This document shows positions 17,601 to 25,444 of a stretch of 64,000 bases of DNA, piece by piece. Source of the stretch: an uncultured Sporosarcina sp. (lineage in GTDB: Bacteria > Bacillota > Bacilli > Bacillales_A > Planococcaceae); assembly GCA_948469885.1 (NCBI GenBank), contig CAOKMT010000004.1, positions 56,281 to 120,280 on the forward strand, written 5' to 3'. A program made the translations under genes and the position numbers. The notes under the pieces were generated by a model. That model had not been told where the DNA came from. It ran no database searches and saw only the letters and a program-made list of their open reading frames with translations. Position 1 is the first letter of the stretch; the number at the start of each line of letters is the position of its first letter.

Positions 17601-18356
17601 TTGGATGCACAAAACAAAGTAATTGTAATAACCGGAGGAGCAAGTGGGATTGGACGAGCAGCAGCTTATAAATTTGCTGAAAAAGGATTTAAAGTTGTTG
17701 TTGCAGATTTTGAAGAAGTTGGTGGTTTAAAAACGGTAGAGGAGATACAGAAGTCTGACGGAGAAGCGGCATTTATTAAGACGGATGTAGCGAATAATCA
17801 AGATGTAGTAGCCGCGGTAGATTTTGCTATTGAGAAATATGGGAAAATTGACGTGATGTTTAATAATGCGGGGATTGGTAACGGGGGTGCATCATTATTA
17901 GATCATGATGCCGAATTATACGATAAAGTGATAAAAGTGAATCAGTACGGCGTGTATTATGGAATCTTAGCGGCTGGGCGCAAGATGAAGCAATTAAATA
18001 TAAAAGGCGTTATCATCAATACTGCATCCGCTTATGGAGTTCTCGCTAGTCAAAACTCTTTCAGCTATAATACATCCAAAGCTGCTGTTAAAATGATGAC
18101 GCAATCTGCTGCTCTTGAACTGGCGGAATATGGGATTCGTGTCGTTGGGGTGGCTCCTGGTTATGTAGAGACTCCGATTATGCAGAGATTGAAAGAAAGT
18201 AACGGGATTGAAAAATTAACGAGTAAGCATATGCGTTCAGAATTGCTGACGTCTGAGATGATTGCAGATGTTGTGTATCTATTGAGTTCGGAAGAGTCAA
18301 CAGCAATTAACGGTAGCACTTTAATGTTAGATGATGGTTATACCCAATTCAAATAG
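17601..18356 (+). CDS. Short-chain dehydrogenase/reductase at the end of the aco operon
   Basis: 251 residues from TTG at 17601, nine bases after AGGAGG; the in-frame TTG at 17577 lies before this ribosome site. Cofactor motif TGGASGIGRAAA near residue 14, NNAG near 90, catalytic serine in TASAYG near 145, YNTSKAA near 160. It differs clearly from the 12018 SDR. It may act on the other butanediol/acetoin stereoisomer or on the aldehyde product; this is only from position. The last gene of the operon, facing the LysR gene. Confidence 0.85.
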   Translation: MDAQNKVIVITGGASGIGRAAAYKFAEKGFKVVVADFEEVGGLKTVEEIQKSDGEAAFIKTDVANNQDVVAAVDFAIEKYGKIDVMFNNAGIGNGGASLLDHDAELYDKVIKVNQYGVYYGILAAGRKMKQLNIKGVIINTASAYGVLASQNSFSYNTSKAAVKMMTQSAALELAEYGIRVVGVAPGYVETPIMQRLKESNGIEKLTSKHMRSELLTSEMIADVVYLLSSEESTAINGSTLMLDDGYTQFK

Positions 18357-18394
18357 CCCCATGGTTATTGAAACAATAAGTAATTGCTTCAATA

Positions 18395-18459
18395 TATAGC
18401 TCAATCGTATTCGTTGCGTTTAAAATATTCCGAAAAGTGTTTCGATAGATTGAGCTATA
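18395..18459. terminator. Inverted repeat between convergent SDR and LysR genes
   Basis: TATAGCTCAATC (18395-18406) pairs exactly with GATTGAGCTATA (18448-18459); the 41-base centre contains a smaller hairpin CGAAA/TTTCG (18431-18445). Its place between two convergent stops suggests a shared terminator, although no long T-run follows. Confidence 0.5.
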
Positions 18460-18465
18460 ATTATA

Positions 18466-19395
18466 TTACTCATGGTAGAGATAGCTTTTAATATTACTTT
18501 TGTTGAATTTAGTCTTTAGTTGAGTAATGAATTCTTTAATCGTAACTGAAAGTATATTTCTTTCACTATATATCCAGCCAAACATAATTGAAGGTTGTTC
18601 GTAATTAGATATAGGAAGTGTTATAGCTTTTCCACTAGTAATATTCGGAGAATTTTGCAGTGTGAAATCAACAGCTATTGTGATAGCCAATCCTTCAACC
18701 ACAGCTCTTCTAACCGCTTCTCCATTATCTGAAATGAATAGGATATTCAACGGGCCAAATTTACGTTCAAAGTTTGATACGAAATTTAATATGGACTCGT
18801 CGTTGTAGAGTACTATGTTCTCTTGCAACAGCTCTTCAGGCGTTATACTTTTCTTGGACGCAAGAGGAGAGTTTTTTTGGGCACTGACTAACATTTGACC
18901 TTTAAAAAGTACTTCAGAAGCTAACTTTCTTCGTTTTTGATCAATATTGTCTAATAAATGGACGAGTCCGATGTCACACTTACCCTCTAGCACATCCTCG
19001 ATAATTTCACCTGAACCTTTTTCAGAAAGCATAAAATCAACGTTCGGATGTAGCGTTTTGAAGTTCGATAAGTTTTCAATCACAATAGGCATTAACCCCG
19101 CGATTGTTGTTACTTTGATTTCACCATTTAGTTCGCATTGTAAAGACTTGGAAAGTTCTTTTAACTCGTGAAACTTTTGTAGAACCTCTTCAGCTATTTC
19201 AACTATTTTTTCCCCTTCATATGTCAAATGAGTCCCTTGACGAGCTCGAGAGAAAAGCTTAACTCCTAGTTCTTCTTCCACATTTGAAATGGCCTGACTA
19301 ATGGCCGACTGAGTAATAAAGAGGTTTTTAGAAGCTAGAGATATAGAGGAAGTTTTTGCAACTTCAACTACATAATTCAATTTTTCTAGATGCAT
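18466..19395 (-). CDS. LysR-family transcriptional regulator
   Basis: 309 residues. N-terminal winged helix-turn-helix (about 1-60) with LASKNLFITQSAISQAISNV, then a two-lobed co-inducer-binding domain (about 90-295). Start ATG at 19395 follows AAAGGAGAGGT. It converges on the acetoin operon rather than being divergent from it, so control of that operon is possible but not the canonical LysR layout; aco operons of Bacillus are normally controlled by the sigma-54 activator AcoR, not seen here. Confidence 0.88.
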   Translation of the reverse strand: MHLEKLNYVVEVAKTSSISLASKNLFITQSAISQAISNVEEELGVKLFSRARQGTHLTYEGEKIVEIAEEVLQKFHELKELSKSLQCELNGEIKVTTIAGLMPIVIENLSNFKTLHPNVDFMLSEKGSGEIIEDVLEGKCDIGLVHLLDNIDQKRRKLASEVLFKGQMLVSAQKNSPLASKKSITPEELLQENIVLYNDESILNFVSNFERKFGPLNILFISDNGEAVRRAVVEGLAITIAVDFTLQNSPNITSGKAITLPISNYEQPSIMFGWIYSERNILSVTIKEFITQLKTKFNKSNIKSYLYHE

Positions 19396-19687
19396 TCATA
19401 CCTCTCCTTTTCTGTATTTTCGTTGTTAAAGATTAAGTCAATTTCTTAATTTCAAAAGCGTTGTTTACTAAGGCTGTCTGGAAAAAATAGAGCACCACTC
19501 AATATCATGCTGTCATCATAACACGCAACAGACAGGATCGAGATGCCTATATCTATTATACGGTAACGATACTTAATTGGTATACATATAGAAGAAGTCT
19601 TGCACTTATTATAAAAGCCATTCATCCATGATAATGATTTCTTCAATACTACACCTATTAAGCTACCAGCTGATTTGGTTTTTAAAT

Positions 19688-19885
19688 TCACTGTTCTCGC
19701 ATGATTCTTCCGATACGTCTCCTAGAAATAACAAGGTCTATCTTTGCAAGATCTACTTTGATTTTGTGAGTTCCATAGTTGCTTTTACTCGCTGTGAAAA
19801 TTGTTCGAACCTGTTCGGTCGCTTGTCTTCGGAAGCTTTTTCGATTGGTTCTTAGTAAAAATTTTTCTAGGAATTTCGAGGACAT
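19688..19885 (-). pseudogene. IS3-family transposase OrfB fragment
   Basis: A 65-codon piece matching the N-terminal part of IS3/IS150-type OrfB: IFTASKSNYGTHKIKVDLAK followed by RRRIGRIMREQ, which normally precedes the DDE catalytic core. A stop follows MREQ and no DDE domain is found on either side, so it is dead. The surrounding 19396-20048 holds no other gene; a low-quality open frame at 19452-19691 reads on the same strand but has no recognisable content. Confidence 0.7.
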
Positions 19886-19960
19886 CGCACACTGTATCTG
19901 TCGATTCTCTTTCGATACAGAAGAATATTTGTACTGGTTGTTAGCCCGTCCAAAAATAAA

Positions 19961-20005
19961 GTACTAGGTTCTAGAACAATTCTGAATTATTCTAGAACCT
20001 AGCAC
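19961..20005. repeat. Dispersed hairpin repeat, copy 2
   Basis: Arms GTACTAGGTTCTAGA (19961-19975) and TCTAGAACCTAGCAC (19991-20005), with an inner AATTC/GAATT pairing that makes the element nearly one continuous palindrome. It lies just past the stop of the 20049-20918 gene and may terminate that operon. Same family as 7779, 50394 and 52501. Confidence 0.7.
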
Positions 20006-20048
20006 TGTGGATTCAAGACTCATATTTAAATGAACAACAAAAATTATC

Positions 20049-20918
20049 CTAGTATATAATTTCAATTTCGTCATGAATAAGCAGTTGTAAAAAATCTTCA
20101 TTGCTTATTTTTTCTTTTTGCTGATTTAAGTTTAATACTTTGTTTATTTTCCGGTGATAACGCGTTTTCCTCTCTGGTTTTCGGTAGATCTCTATTCGTT
20201 TAACCAAGCTATTGTGCTCATAATTGTTCCTATAATCACTTTGAATAAGTGTATCATCACTTAAAAAGGTAATATCATTTGAAAAAAGACTCACTTTTGG
20301 TGTTGAAAAATAACTTCTTTCAACAAAATCATATAAATCATGATCGATGCCAACAAATGTAACATTCGCCGTCCCTGGTAATTGCTCGATGATTGCTGAT
20401 ACCCAAAGTAAGGAAAATTCCCCTCTATTTGCATCCTCATTCTCTGTAAAAAAGGAATGACTAGCCGAAGTTATTAGCTGTTCAGCTTTTGAAAAATGTT
20501 TTTTCGCGTCCTTTACACGTTCTCTCAACAATTGAATGGTCGAAAAGGCGCGTTCGCTAGCCATTATGAATTTTCTTCTTGCCGCAGTTAACTCGTAGTC
20601 CACTTTTAGTAAATCAAAGAAGTTTATTTCCTTGATATAAAATACTTTTCTAAAATGAGAGAGATAAGTCAAATAGCGAAAATTTTGATCTTCTGTTAAT
20701 CTCATTTCTTTTGCAATCGTGTCTGTCAGCAGTATGGGTGCGCCTTGGGTATACTTAGAGAATGTGAGGTCCTGATGATGATGGAAGCCAAGTTCATGTG
20801 AGGATACGGCAGAAGTATCATAAAGATAGACTTGTTTCGCCTCATATAAGACATCAACAATTTCTTCTATGTCTGTAATAAAAGACGTCTCCTTTTCGAT
20901 GAATTGGTCGAGGTTCAT
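20049..20918 (-). CDS. PIN-like nuclease-domain protein of an XRE/ImmA cassette
   Basis: 289 residues, no close family recognised. The arrangement of acidic residues fits a PIN-type RNase fold: Asp34 in VYLYDTSAVSS, Glu71 in TDTIAKEM, Glu167 in NRGEFSLLW and Asp215 in LFSNDITFLSD, the last being the classic S/T-N-D motif. The middle (about 105-150) is helical and charged; the C-terminal 60 residues are basic (RKPERKTRYHRK), possibly RNA-binding. Start ATG overlaps the metallopeptidase stop by four bases, so the genes are translationally coupled. In related arrangements the PIN protein is the presumed toxin; here that is inference from motifs and neighbours. Confidence 0.6.
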   Translation of the reverse strand: MNLDQFIEKETSFITDIEEIVDVLYEAKQVYLYDTSAVSSHELGFHHHQDLTFSKYTQGAPILLTDTIAKEMRLTEDQNFRYLTYLSHFRKVFYIKEINFFDLLKVDYELTAARRKFIMASERAFSTIQLLRERVKDAKKHFSKAEQLITSASHSFFTENEDANRGEFSLLWVSAIIEQLPGTANVTFVGIDHDLYDFVERSYFSTPKVSLFSNDITFLSDDTLIQSDYRNNYEHNSLVKRIEIYRKPERKTRYHRKINKVLNLNQQKEKISNEDFLQLLIHDEIEIIY

Positions 20919-21700
20919 TTCAGACGATTCTCCTCTCGAGGGCCGGAAAAGAAGCGTTGAACGTCTTCCAGAACTTTCATATTAGAAGTTTGGGCCACAG
21001 CTGGTAAAGCATTGTGTTCCATTAGTGATTCTAATCCTTTAAAATTAATCACATTGCTCGGTTCAAGAATATAAGTATCTTTACCAAGTCTGCGGAACTC
21101 TTCCAGAAAGTCAATCTTTTTATCAAACATCATTTTTAGCTCATTAAACTTAATAAGATTAAGTTCATATAGTCGAATAAGGACAGCTTTATAGGGAGCT
21201 TTGAAAGTATTCATGCAAAGCAAGATTTTCGTATAGAGCGATTCATTTTCATTTGCAGAACCGGAAAAGAAAGAACGTAATTCATGCTCATCAAGTAACA
21301 ACAGAGAGGCAAAATAGTCCGCTTTTCTTTCTTCGTTACGATGATCAAGCCCCGCTTCGATGAAATGGAATTTCTCCATTTTCGTGAAGTTATGAAGCAG
21401 ATGATATAACTCATGGAAGACAATGAAATTTTGATACATTCTTGGTTGAGCTGAATTAATATAACAAATTAATTTATCGGTATTCGTCGATCGGATAAAA
21501 CCTCCAAAGTTCAAATCATCTATCGGCGCTTCAATTAGGTAATTCTTTTGCTCAATGAGCTTTTTAGCACCATCGATTCGGTTCCATCCTTTAAGATGAA
21601 AGTTTTGCAAATAGTCGTTGATAGCTATATGGATTTCCGAATGAATTTCTTTATTTTCTTTCAAAATTTGAGGTAAGTCATCAAATGTAATCTCAGGCAT
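20915..21700 (-). CDS. ImmA/IrrE-family zinc metallopeptidase
   Basis: 261 residues from ATG at 21700, behind GGAGGACC; an upstream in-frame ATG at 21730 lies inside the XRE gene. The gluzincin zinc motif HELYH is at about 96-100, and EERKADYFASLLLL at about 123-136 supplies the third zinc ligand, the standard ImmA/IrrE pattern. Members cleave partner XRE repressors (ImmA/ImmR, IrrE/DdrO), relieving repression on a stress signal. It overlaps the upstream XRE gene by eight bases and the downstream PIN-like gene by four. The C-terminal half (about 150-261) has no recognised domain and could be the sensor or the PIN-interacting part. Confidence 0.85.
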   Translation of the reverse strand: MPEITFDDLPQILKENKEIHSEIHIAINDYLQNFHLKGWNRIDGAKKLIEQKNYLIEAPIDDLNFGGFIRSTNTDKLICYINSAQPRMYQNFIVFHELYHLLHNFTKMEKFHFIEAGLDHRNEERKADYFASLLLLDEHELRSFFSGSANENESLYTKILLCMNTFKAPYKAVLIRLYELNLIKFNELKMMFDKKIDFLEEFRRLGKDTYILEPSNVINFKGLESLMEHNALPAVAQTSNMKVLEDVQRFFSGPREENRLK

Positions 21701-22082
21701 TGGGTTGGTCCTCCATGCTATAAGTTTCAATTAATTCGCAAACTCTTAACAATTGATTTAATCCTTCTTCACCTTCTTGGGATAAAGTCCCTGCTGAAAA
21801 TGCAATCGCCTTCAATTCCTTAGACTCAACTGGTTGATAGTCAAATTCAGAACTCATAAAATAAATCTCCTTAAAACCTAAAACTTCTGCAAGCTTAACG
21901 GCAAAGTCAAGGATATTCGATCTTTTTCCGTTTAAGTAATCTGAGAAATTGGATTCGGACATTCCTAATTTTTTTGCAAGCCGTTTTCTTTTTAACCCTT
22001 CCCCCTCAATAAAAGAGTTAATGTTTTTCAATACTTGATCCGCATGATGATTGAATGAAGAGTGTTCATTAAAACTAGTCAT
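21693..22082 (-). CDS. XRE-family repressor of the ImmA/PIN cassette
   Basis: 129 residues from ATG at 22082, nine bases after AAGGAG; ATG at 22091 would leave no spacer. HTH at about residues 25-75 (RKRLAKKLGMSESNFSDYLN), then a tail that could carry the ImmA cleavage site. First gene of the three-gene overlapping cassette, so probably its autoregulator and the antitoxin-like partner. Confidence 0.85.
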   Translation of the reverse strand: MTSFNEHSSFNHHADQVLKNINSFIEGEGLKRKRLAKKLGMSESNFSDYLNGKRSNILDFAVKLAEVLGFKEIYFMSSEFDYQPVESKELKAIAFSAGTLSQEGEEGLNQLLRVCELIETYSMEDQPNA

Positions 22083-22247
22083 TGATATCATCTCCTTACT
22101 TATAGTATAACACTTTGGGCACTTATAATGCGGGAATACCGAATTTATAAATGATAATAATGAAAGATTGTAAAAAATGATGCATATCGAGAATGAAAAT
22201 TCATGATAACTGGATAATCAAGTGCCTGTGTGACACATAATTCGATT

Positions 22248-22373
22248 GATGAAGTTGATGGCAAAATGCCGTGATTGCTGAATTAGCATCCTTGGGGCTT
22301 GGAGAGTGTATTGAATTAGGGAAGTATGTAAAGGGAGGTGGTCATGCTTGTCACGCATTACTACCTGAATTCG
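22248..22373 (+). pseudogene. Fossil fragment of a dapA-like gene
   Basis: The DNA aligns by eye with 7074-7210 of the intact operon aldolase gene: shared runs GATGAAGTTG, GGGCTTGGAGA, TGTATTGAATTAGG and GGTCATGCTTGTCACGC, with a small internal deletion and frame breaks. A further scrap (GCCATGGATGAGAC) near 22391 resembles the 3' part of that gene. Only these remnants remain, followed by a terminator, so it is the end of a deleted paralogous or duplicated operon. Confidence 0.7.
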
Positions 22374-22421
22374 GCATTGCTAAGCTGCAAGCCATGGATG
22401 AGACTAATAGATATAGGATAG

Positions 22422-22472
22422 AGCTTCAGTGGACCGGGAGATAGAGATACCCGGCCCACTGAGGCTTTTTTA
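22422..22472 (+). terminator. Strong intrinsic terminator
   Basis: AGCTTCAGTGGACCGGG (22422-22438) pairs with CCCGGCCCACTGAGGCT (22450-22466), with a T-run straight after. It follows the dapA fossil and presumably ended the lost operon. Confidence 0.88.
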
Positions 22473-22598
22473 CTTATAAAAGAAATAGCAATGTTATACA
22501 TGACATACGGAAACATATCCGACCGAGTAATTAGAAAATTCCATTTTATCGTTGACTCTGAAATATTGAGGGTGTACTATTAATAATATAAACAAAAG

Positions 22599-22613
22599 GT
22601 TTACAGTGTAAAC
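22599..22613. promoter_or_regulatory. Palindromic operator upstream of iclR-type gene
   Basis: GTTTACAGTGTAAAC is a perfect 15-bp palindrome around a central G, 26 bp ahead of the IclR-family start codon. IclR regulators commonly autoregulate through such palindromes. A further TGTAC follows at 22619. Confidence 0.55.
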
Positions 22614-22639
22614 TAATGGTGTACAAAAGGGTGAGTTGA

Positions 22640-23410
22640 ATGGAGCAAAACGTGGCAAGTCCGAAAGGGATCCAGTCTGTTGAGCATGCGATTTTTATTT
22701 TAGATCAGGTAAAGAAGGCCAAGAAACCGTTGACGCTAACTGAACTTTCAACGTTGACAGGGATGTCGAAGAGTAGATTGCAAAAGTATCTGGTCAGTTT
22801 TGTTAAGCTGGCGATCTTGACCTTGAATGAAAAGGAGAAAACTTATAATCTTGGTCCGAAATTGATAGAACTTGGGTTGAGTGCTCAAAGTCAATTCGAT
22901 ATTATTTCTGTTATTGCGCCATTCCTGTTGGAGATTAAAGAGGAGCTCAATCAGTCTTCCTTGATCGCTTTCTGGACTGAACAAGGTCCGACGATTGTGA
23001 ATTACCAAGGAAGCGGACGGATTATCAATGTAGGAATCGAAGTGGGCTCTTATACGCCACTGCTTAAGAGTTCGGTTGGGAAATGCTTTGCGGCTTTTCT
23101 TCCTGAACATCTGACCAAGGAGTTATTCGATTATGAACTGGTCTGCTATGAGTTAGATCGGGATGAGGTTGTAAAAGAGTTAAATGAGATAAGGGCATTA
23201 GGCTTTTCTTATAGAGATAGAAATTTTGGTGATTTACCAGGTAATGTTTCTGCTGCTGCCCCGGTATTCGATCATTCGGACCAAGTGGCTGCTGTCGTAT
23301 GTATTATTGGATTCGAAGGGGATCTGAATGTCGATAGAAATTCAAAAGCTGTCAATAAGTTGAAAGAAGTCGTGGAAAATGTCTCAAGGTTACTTGGTCA
23401 ACCCATTTAA
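22640..23410 (+). CDS. IclR-family transcriptional regulator
   Basis: 256 residues. N-terminal winged HTH (about 12-75) with LTELSTLTGMSKSRLQKYLV, then the IclR effector domain (about 85-250). ATG at 22640 follows AAAGGGTGAG. Divergence is absent; it leads the cupin and TRAP genes on the same strand, and probably controls them in response to an aromatic or carboxylic acid-type effector. A palindrome just upstream suggests autoregulation. Confidence 0.88.
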   Translation: MEQNVASPKGIQSVEHAIFILDQVKKAKKPLTLTELSTLTGMSKSRLQKYLVSFVKLAILTLNEKEKTYNLGPKLIELGLSAQSQFDIISVIAPFLLEIKEELNQSSLIAFWTEQGPTIVNYQGSGRIINVGIEVGSYTPLLKSSVGKCFAAFLPEHLTKELFDYELVCYELDRDEVVKELNEIRALGFSYRDRNFGDLPGNVSAAAPVFDHSDQVAAVVCIIGFEGDLNVDRNSKAVNKLKEVVENVSRLLGQPI

Positions 23411-23551
23411 GGAGGTGGTCACTTCGCGATCAGTGAAGGCGAAGCTGGTTTTGTGAATTTGCAGCTAGAGGCTCGGCGAACGCTTATCTTGTGAAGAAGA
23501 CAGAAGCAGTATAAGAAATTAAAAACAAAAGAGATGCGGGAGGTTTTCATA

Positions 23552-24061
23552 ATGACGAATCAAAGAGCGGATATTATTTCATACCCCGAGTTTATCAAGA
23601 AAAGTAAGAAGCCTGTGGTGGGACCTGCAATTTGGAAGTGGGAAGACGTGCATCCGAGACTGATGAATGAACCTTCAGGTGCTGTATCACTTGTTAATAA
23701 AGATGTTGGAGAATCAGGCGGCGTTTCGCCGACGTTAAATGCTTTGTTCCAAGTGATCAAGGCAGGGGATAAAGAACGGCATAGCCATCGTCATACGAAT
23801 GTAGCGCTATTTCTCGTGTGCGAAGGGGAAGGTTACAGTATGATTGACGATGAAAAATTGGAATGGAAAAAAGGAGATCTCGTCCTCGCCCCCGCTTGGT
23901 CAGATCACGGCCATTACAACACTTCAGATACAGAGGATGCCATTCTCTTCACGTTCCAGGATGTGCCTCTTGTGAGTGAAATGGGGAATTGGTTCATAGA
24001 AGAACCAACAGGATCCATGCCAAAGCATATTGTGAAAAAAAGTGAAAAAGTGACGAAGTGA
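23552..24061 (+). CDS. Cupin-domain protein
   Basis: 169 residues from ATG at 23552 behind GGGAGG; the in-frame ATG at 23534 precedes this site. A single cupin barrel: metal-binding motif 1 ERHSHRHTNVALFLVCEGEG near residue 75-95 and motif 2 with GDLVLAPAWSDHGHYN near 110-126. It resembles the N-terminal half of gentisate 1,2-dioxygenase-type cupins but is only half as long, so it may be a small isomerase, dioxygenase or sensor. It stands between the IclR regulator and a TRAP importer, so a role in metabolism of the imported acid is likely. Confidence 0.8.
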   Translation: MTNQRADIISYPEFIKKSKKPVVGPAIWKWEDVHPRLMNEPSGAVSLVNKDVGESGGVSPTLNALFQVIKAGDKERHSHRHTNVALFLVCEGEGYSMIDDEKLEWKKGDLVLAPAWSDHGHYNTSDTEDAILFTFQDVPLVSEMGNWFIEEPTGSMPKHIVKKSEKVTK

Positions 24062-24286
24062 TAGACAAGTGGGAGTTTAAGTTGAGAGAAAGTGAGTTTA
24101 ATTTTCAAAGCATTGAAACCAATGGATAGCTATGGTTTGCTAATTTGCAGGAATTGTAAGCCCCGAGTAGTTATTTTACGACATGAGTAGTCCATTTCAG
24201 GAGTGTAATGAGTAAATACTTTTCCTTGAAATGGGCTATTTTCGCCTAAATTTAACGGAATATTCAGGTTAAAGGAGTGCTATTGT
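24062..24286. other. Intergenic region with two inverted repeats ahead of the TRAP operon
   Basis: GTAGTCCATTTCA (24187-24199) pairs with TTGAAATGGGCTAT (24227-24240), a terminator-like hairpin for the IclR/cupin transcript with TTTT following. AATATTCAGG (24259-24268) pairs with CCTGAATA (24298-24305) around the ribosome site and start of the small ORF at 24287. Confidence 0.5.
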
Positions 24287-24406
24287 ATGTCCGTTTGCCT
24301 GAATACTTATATGATGAAATTCCTGTTAGCTCATTATTTCAATATCTGTACGTCTATGATACTTATTCGAAAAGAGGAGGTTATTGCCTATGGAACGATG
24401 GGATGA
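24287..24406 (+). CDS. Possible 39-residue leader peptide overlapping dctP
   Basis: ATG at 24287 is eight to nine bases after AAAGGAG, as good as the real genes around it. The frame runs MSVCLNTYMMKFLLAHYF and on to TGA at 24404-24406, overlapping the dctP start (24390) by 17 bases in another frame, so its last codons cover the dctP ribosome site. Its start lies inside an inverted repeat. This layout suits a translated leader that controls access to the dctP site. No homologue is known to me; it may be a chance frame. Confidence 0.4.
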   Translation: MSVCLNTYMMKFLLAHYFNICTSMILIRKEEVIAYGTMG

Positions 24407-25430
24407 ATACAAAGGGCATTTGGTTTCTGTTCTCTTGATTTGTTTATTGCTACTTGTAACTGCATGTTCTTCCGATGGGACAAGCACGAGTGCCGCTGGA
24501 GGGGAAAAGGGAGAGGAACAGCATGTAATCAGATTTGCACATATTGTTTCGGAAGATACGCCTTTACACATTTCGGCATTACAATTTAAAGAAAATGTGG
24601 AGGAAAGATCAGATGGTCGTATCAAAGTTGAACTATTTCCAAATGGTCAATTGTTTTCTTCCGAAAGGGAAACAGTGGAAGCAATCCAAATCGGAAATAT
24701 TGAAATGAGTGAAGTGGCTACGGCTGTGATGGCCGGCTTTAAACAAGAGTTCTCCATCTTCAATCTACCATTTCTGTACGATTCAAGGGAGCATGCCTAT
24801 GCCACATTCGATGGTGAACTAGGAAATACACTGACGGAAAAGCTTCCTGAAATAAGTCTGGTTGGCCTTGGTTTCGGAGAAAACGGTTTCCGGCATTTTG
24901 TGAATAATGTAAAGCCGATTGAAAAACCTGAGGATCTTTCGGGGATGAAAATCAGAGTGATCGAAAATAAGATGTATGAAGACCTTTTCAATAGTCTCGG
25001 TGCCAACGCCTCCCCGCTTGGATTCGGGGAAGTATATACATCTTTACAGCAAGGTGTTTTTGATGGGATGGACAGTGAAATTTCGGTCATCGACACGGCT
25101 AAACTGGATGAGGTTCTAGATTATTTAACCTTATCAAATCATTCTTTCACACCGACCATCAGTCTTATGAACAAACAATTTTATGAATCTCTTCCGGAAG
25201 ATTTGCAAACGATCGTGGCGGAAGAAGGGGAGAAGATGGTGGCGAATGAAAGAAAATTGACCATGGAATCTGAACAATCCATGTTGGATGAATTGAAAAA
25301 GAGCATGGAGGTCAATGAACTGACGGAGGAGCAAGTCGAACTCTTTAGGGAAAAATTGCAGCCGATCTTTGACAAGTATGCTGAAATCGTTGGAGAGAAT
25401 TTAGTGGAGCTGGCCAACAAAGCTAGATGA
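24390..25430 (+). CDS. TRAP transporter substrate-binding lipoprotein (DctP), second system
   Basis: 346 residues from ATG at 24390, nine bases after AGGAGG (an in-frame TTG at 24384 is too close). Lipobox LLVTAC near residue 26. The DctP domain has GRIKVELFPNGQL near 73 and EDLSGMKIRVIENKMYED near 178, including the ligand-binding arginine, and GVFDGMDSE near 220. It belongs to a different subgroup from the 10128 and 34722 proteins. Partner permeases follow directly. Confidence 0.92.
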   Translation: MERWDEYKGHLVSVLLICLLLLVTACSSDGTSTSAAGGEKGEEQHVIRFAHIVSEDTPLHISALQFKENVEERSDGRIKVELFPNGQLFSSERETVEAIQIGNIEMSEVATAVMAGFKQEFSIFNLPFLYDSREHAYATFDGELGNTLTEKLPEISLVGLGFGENGFRHFVNNVKPIEKPEDLSGMKIRVIENKMYEDLFNSLGANASPLGFGEVYTSLQQGVFDGMDSEISVIDTAKLDEVLDYLTLSNHSFTPTISLMNKQFYESLPEDLQTIVAEEGEKMVANERKLTMESEQSMLDELKKSMEVNELTEEQVELFREKLQPIFDKYAEIVGENLVELANKAR

Positions 25431-25444
25431 GGAGCGATTTCCTG

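Larger units (their letters stand above)
22083..22639. other. Intergenic region with dapA fossil, terminator and IclR operator
   Basis: Contains no intact gene. The first 165 bases should hold the promoter of the minus-strand XRE cassette; then come the dapA-like fossil (22248-22373), a strong terminator (22422-22472) and the IclR promoter/operator region. Confidence 0.6.

Noticed and set aside
19452-19691. 79-codon frame next to the IS3 fragment
   Set aside because: No motif, no ribosome site and no continuation of the transposase; probably noise in decayed DNA.
23411-23551. Possible short gene behind iclR with AAGGAGGTGG
   Set aside because: The frame beginning GTGGTCACTTCG stops after 13 codons; other frames lack starts. 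At most a scrap of a former gene.
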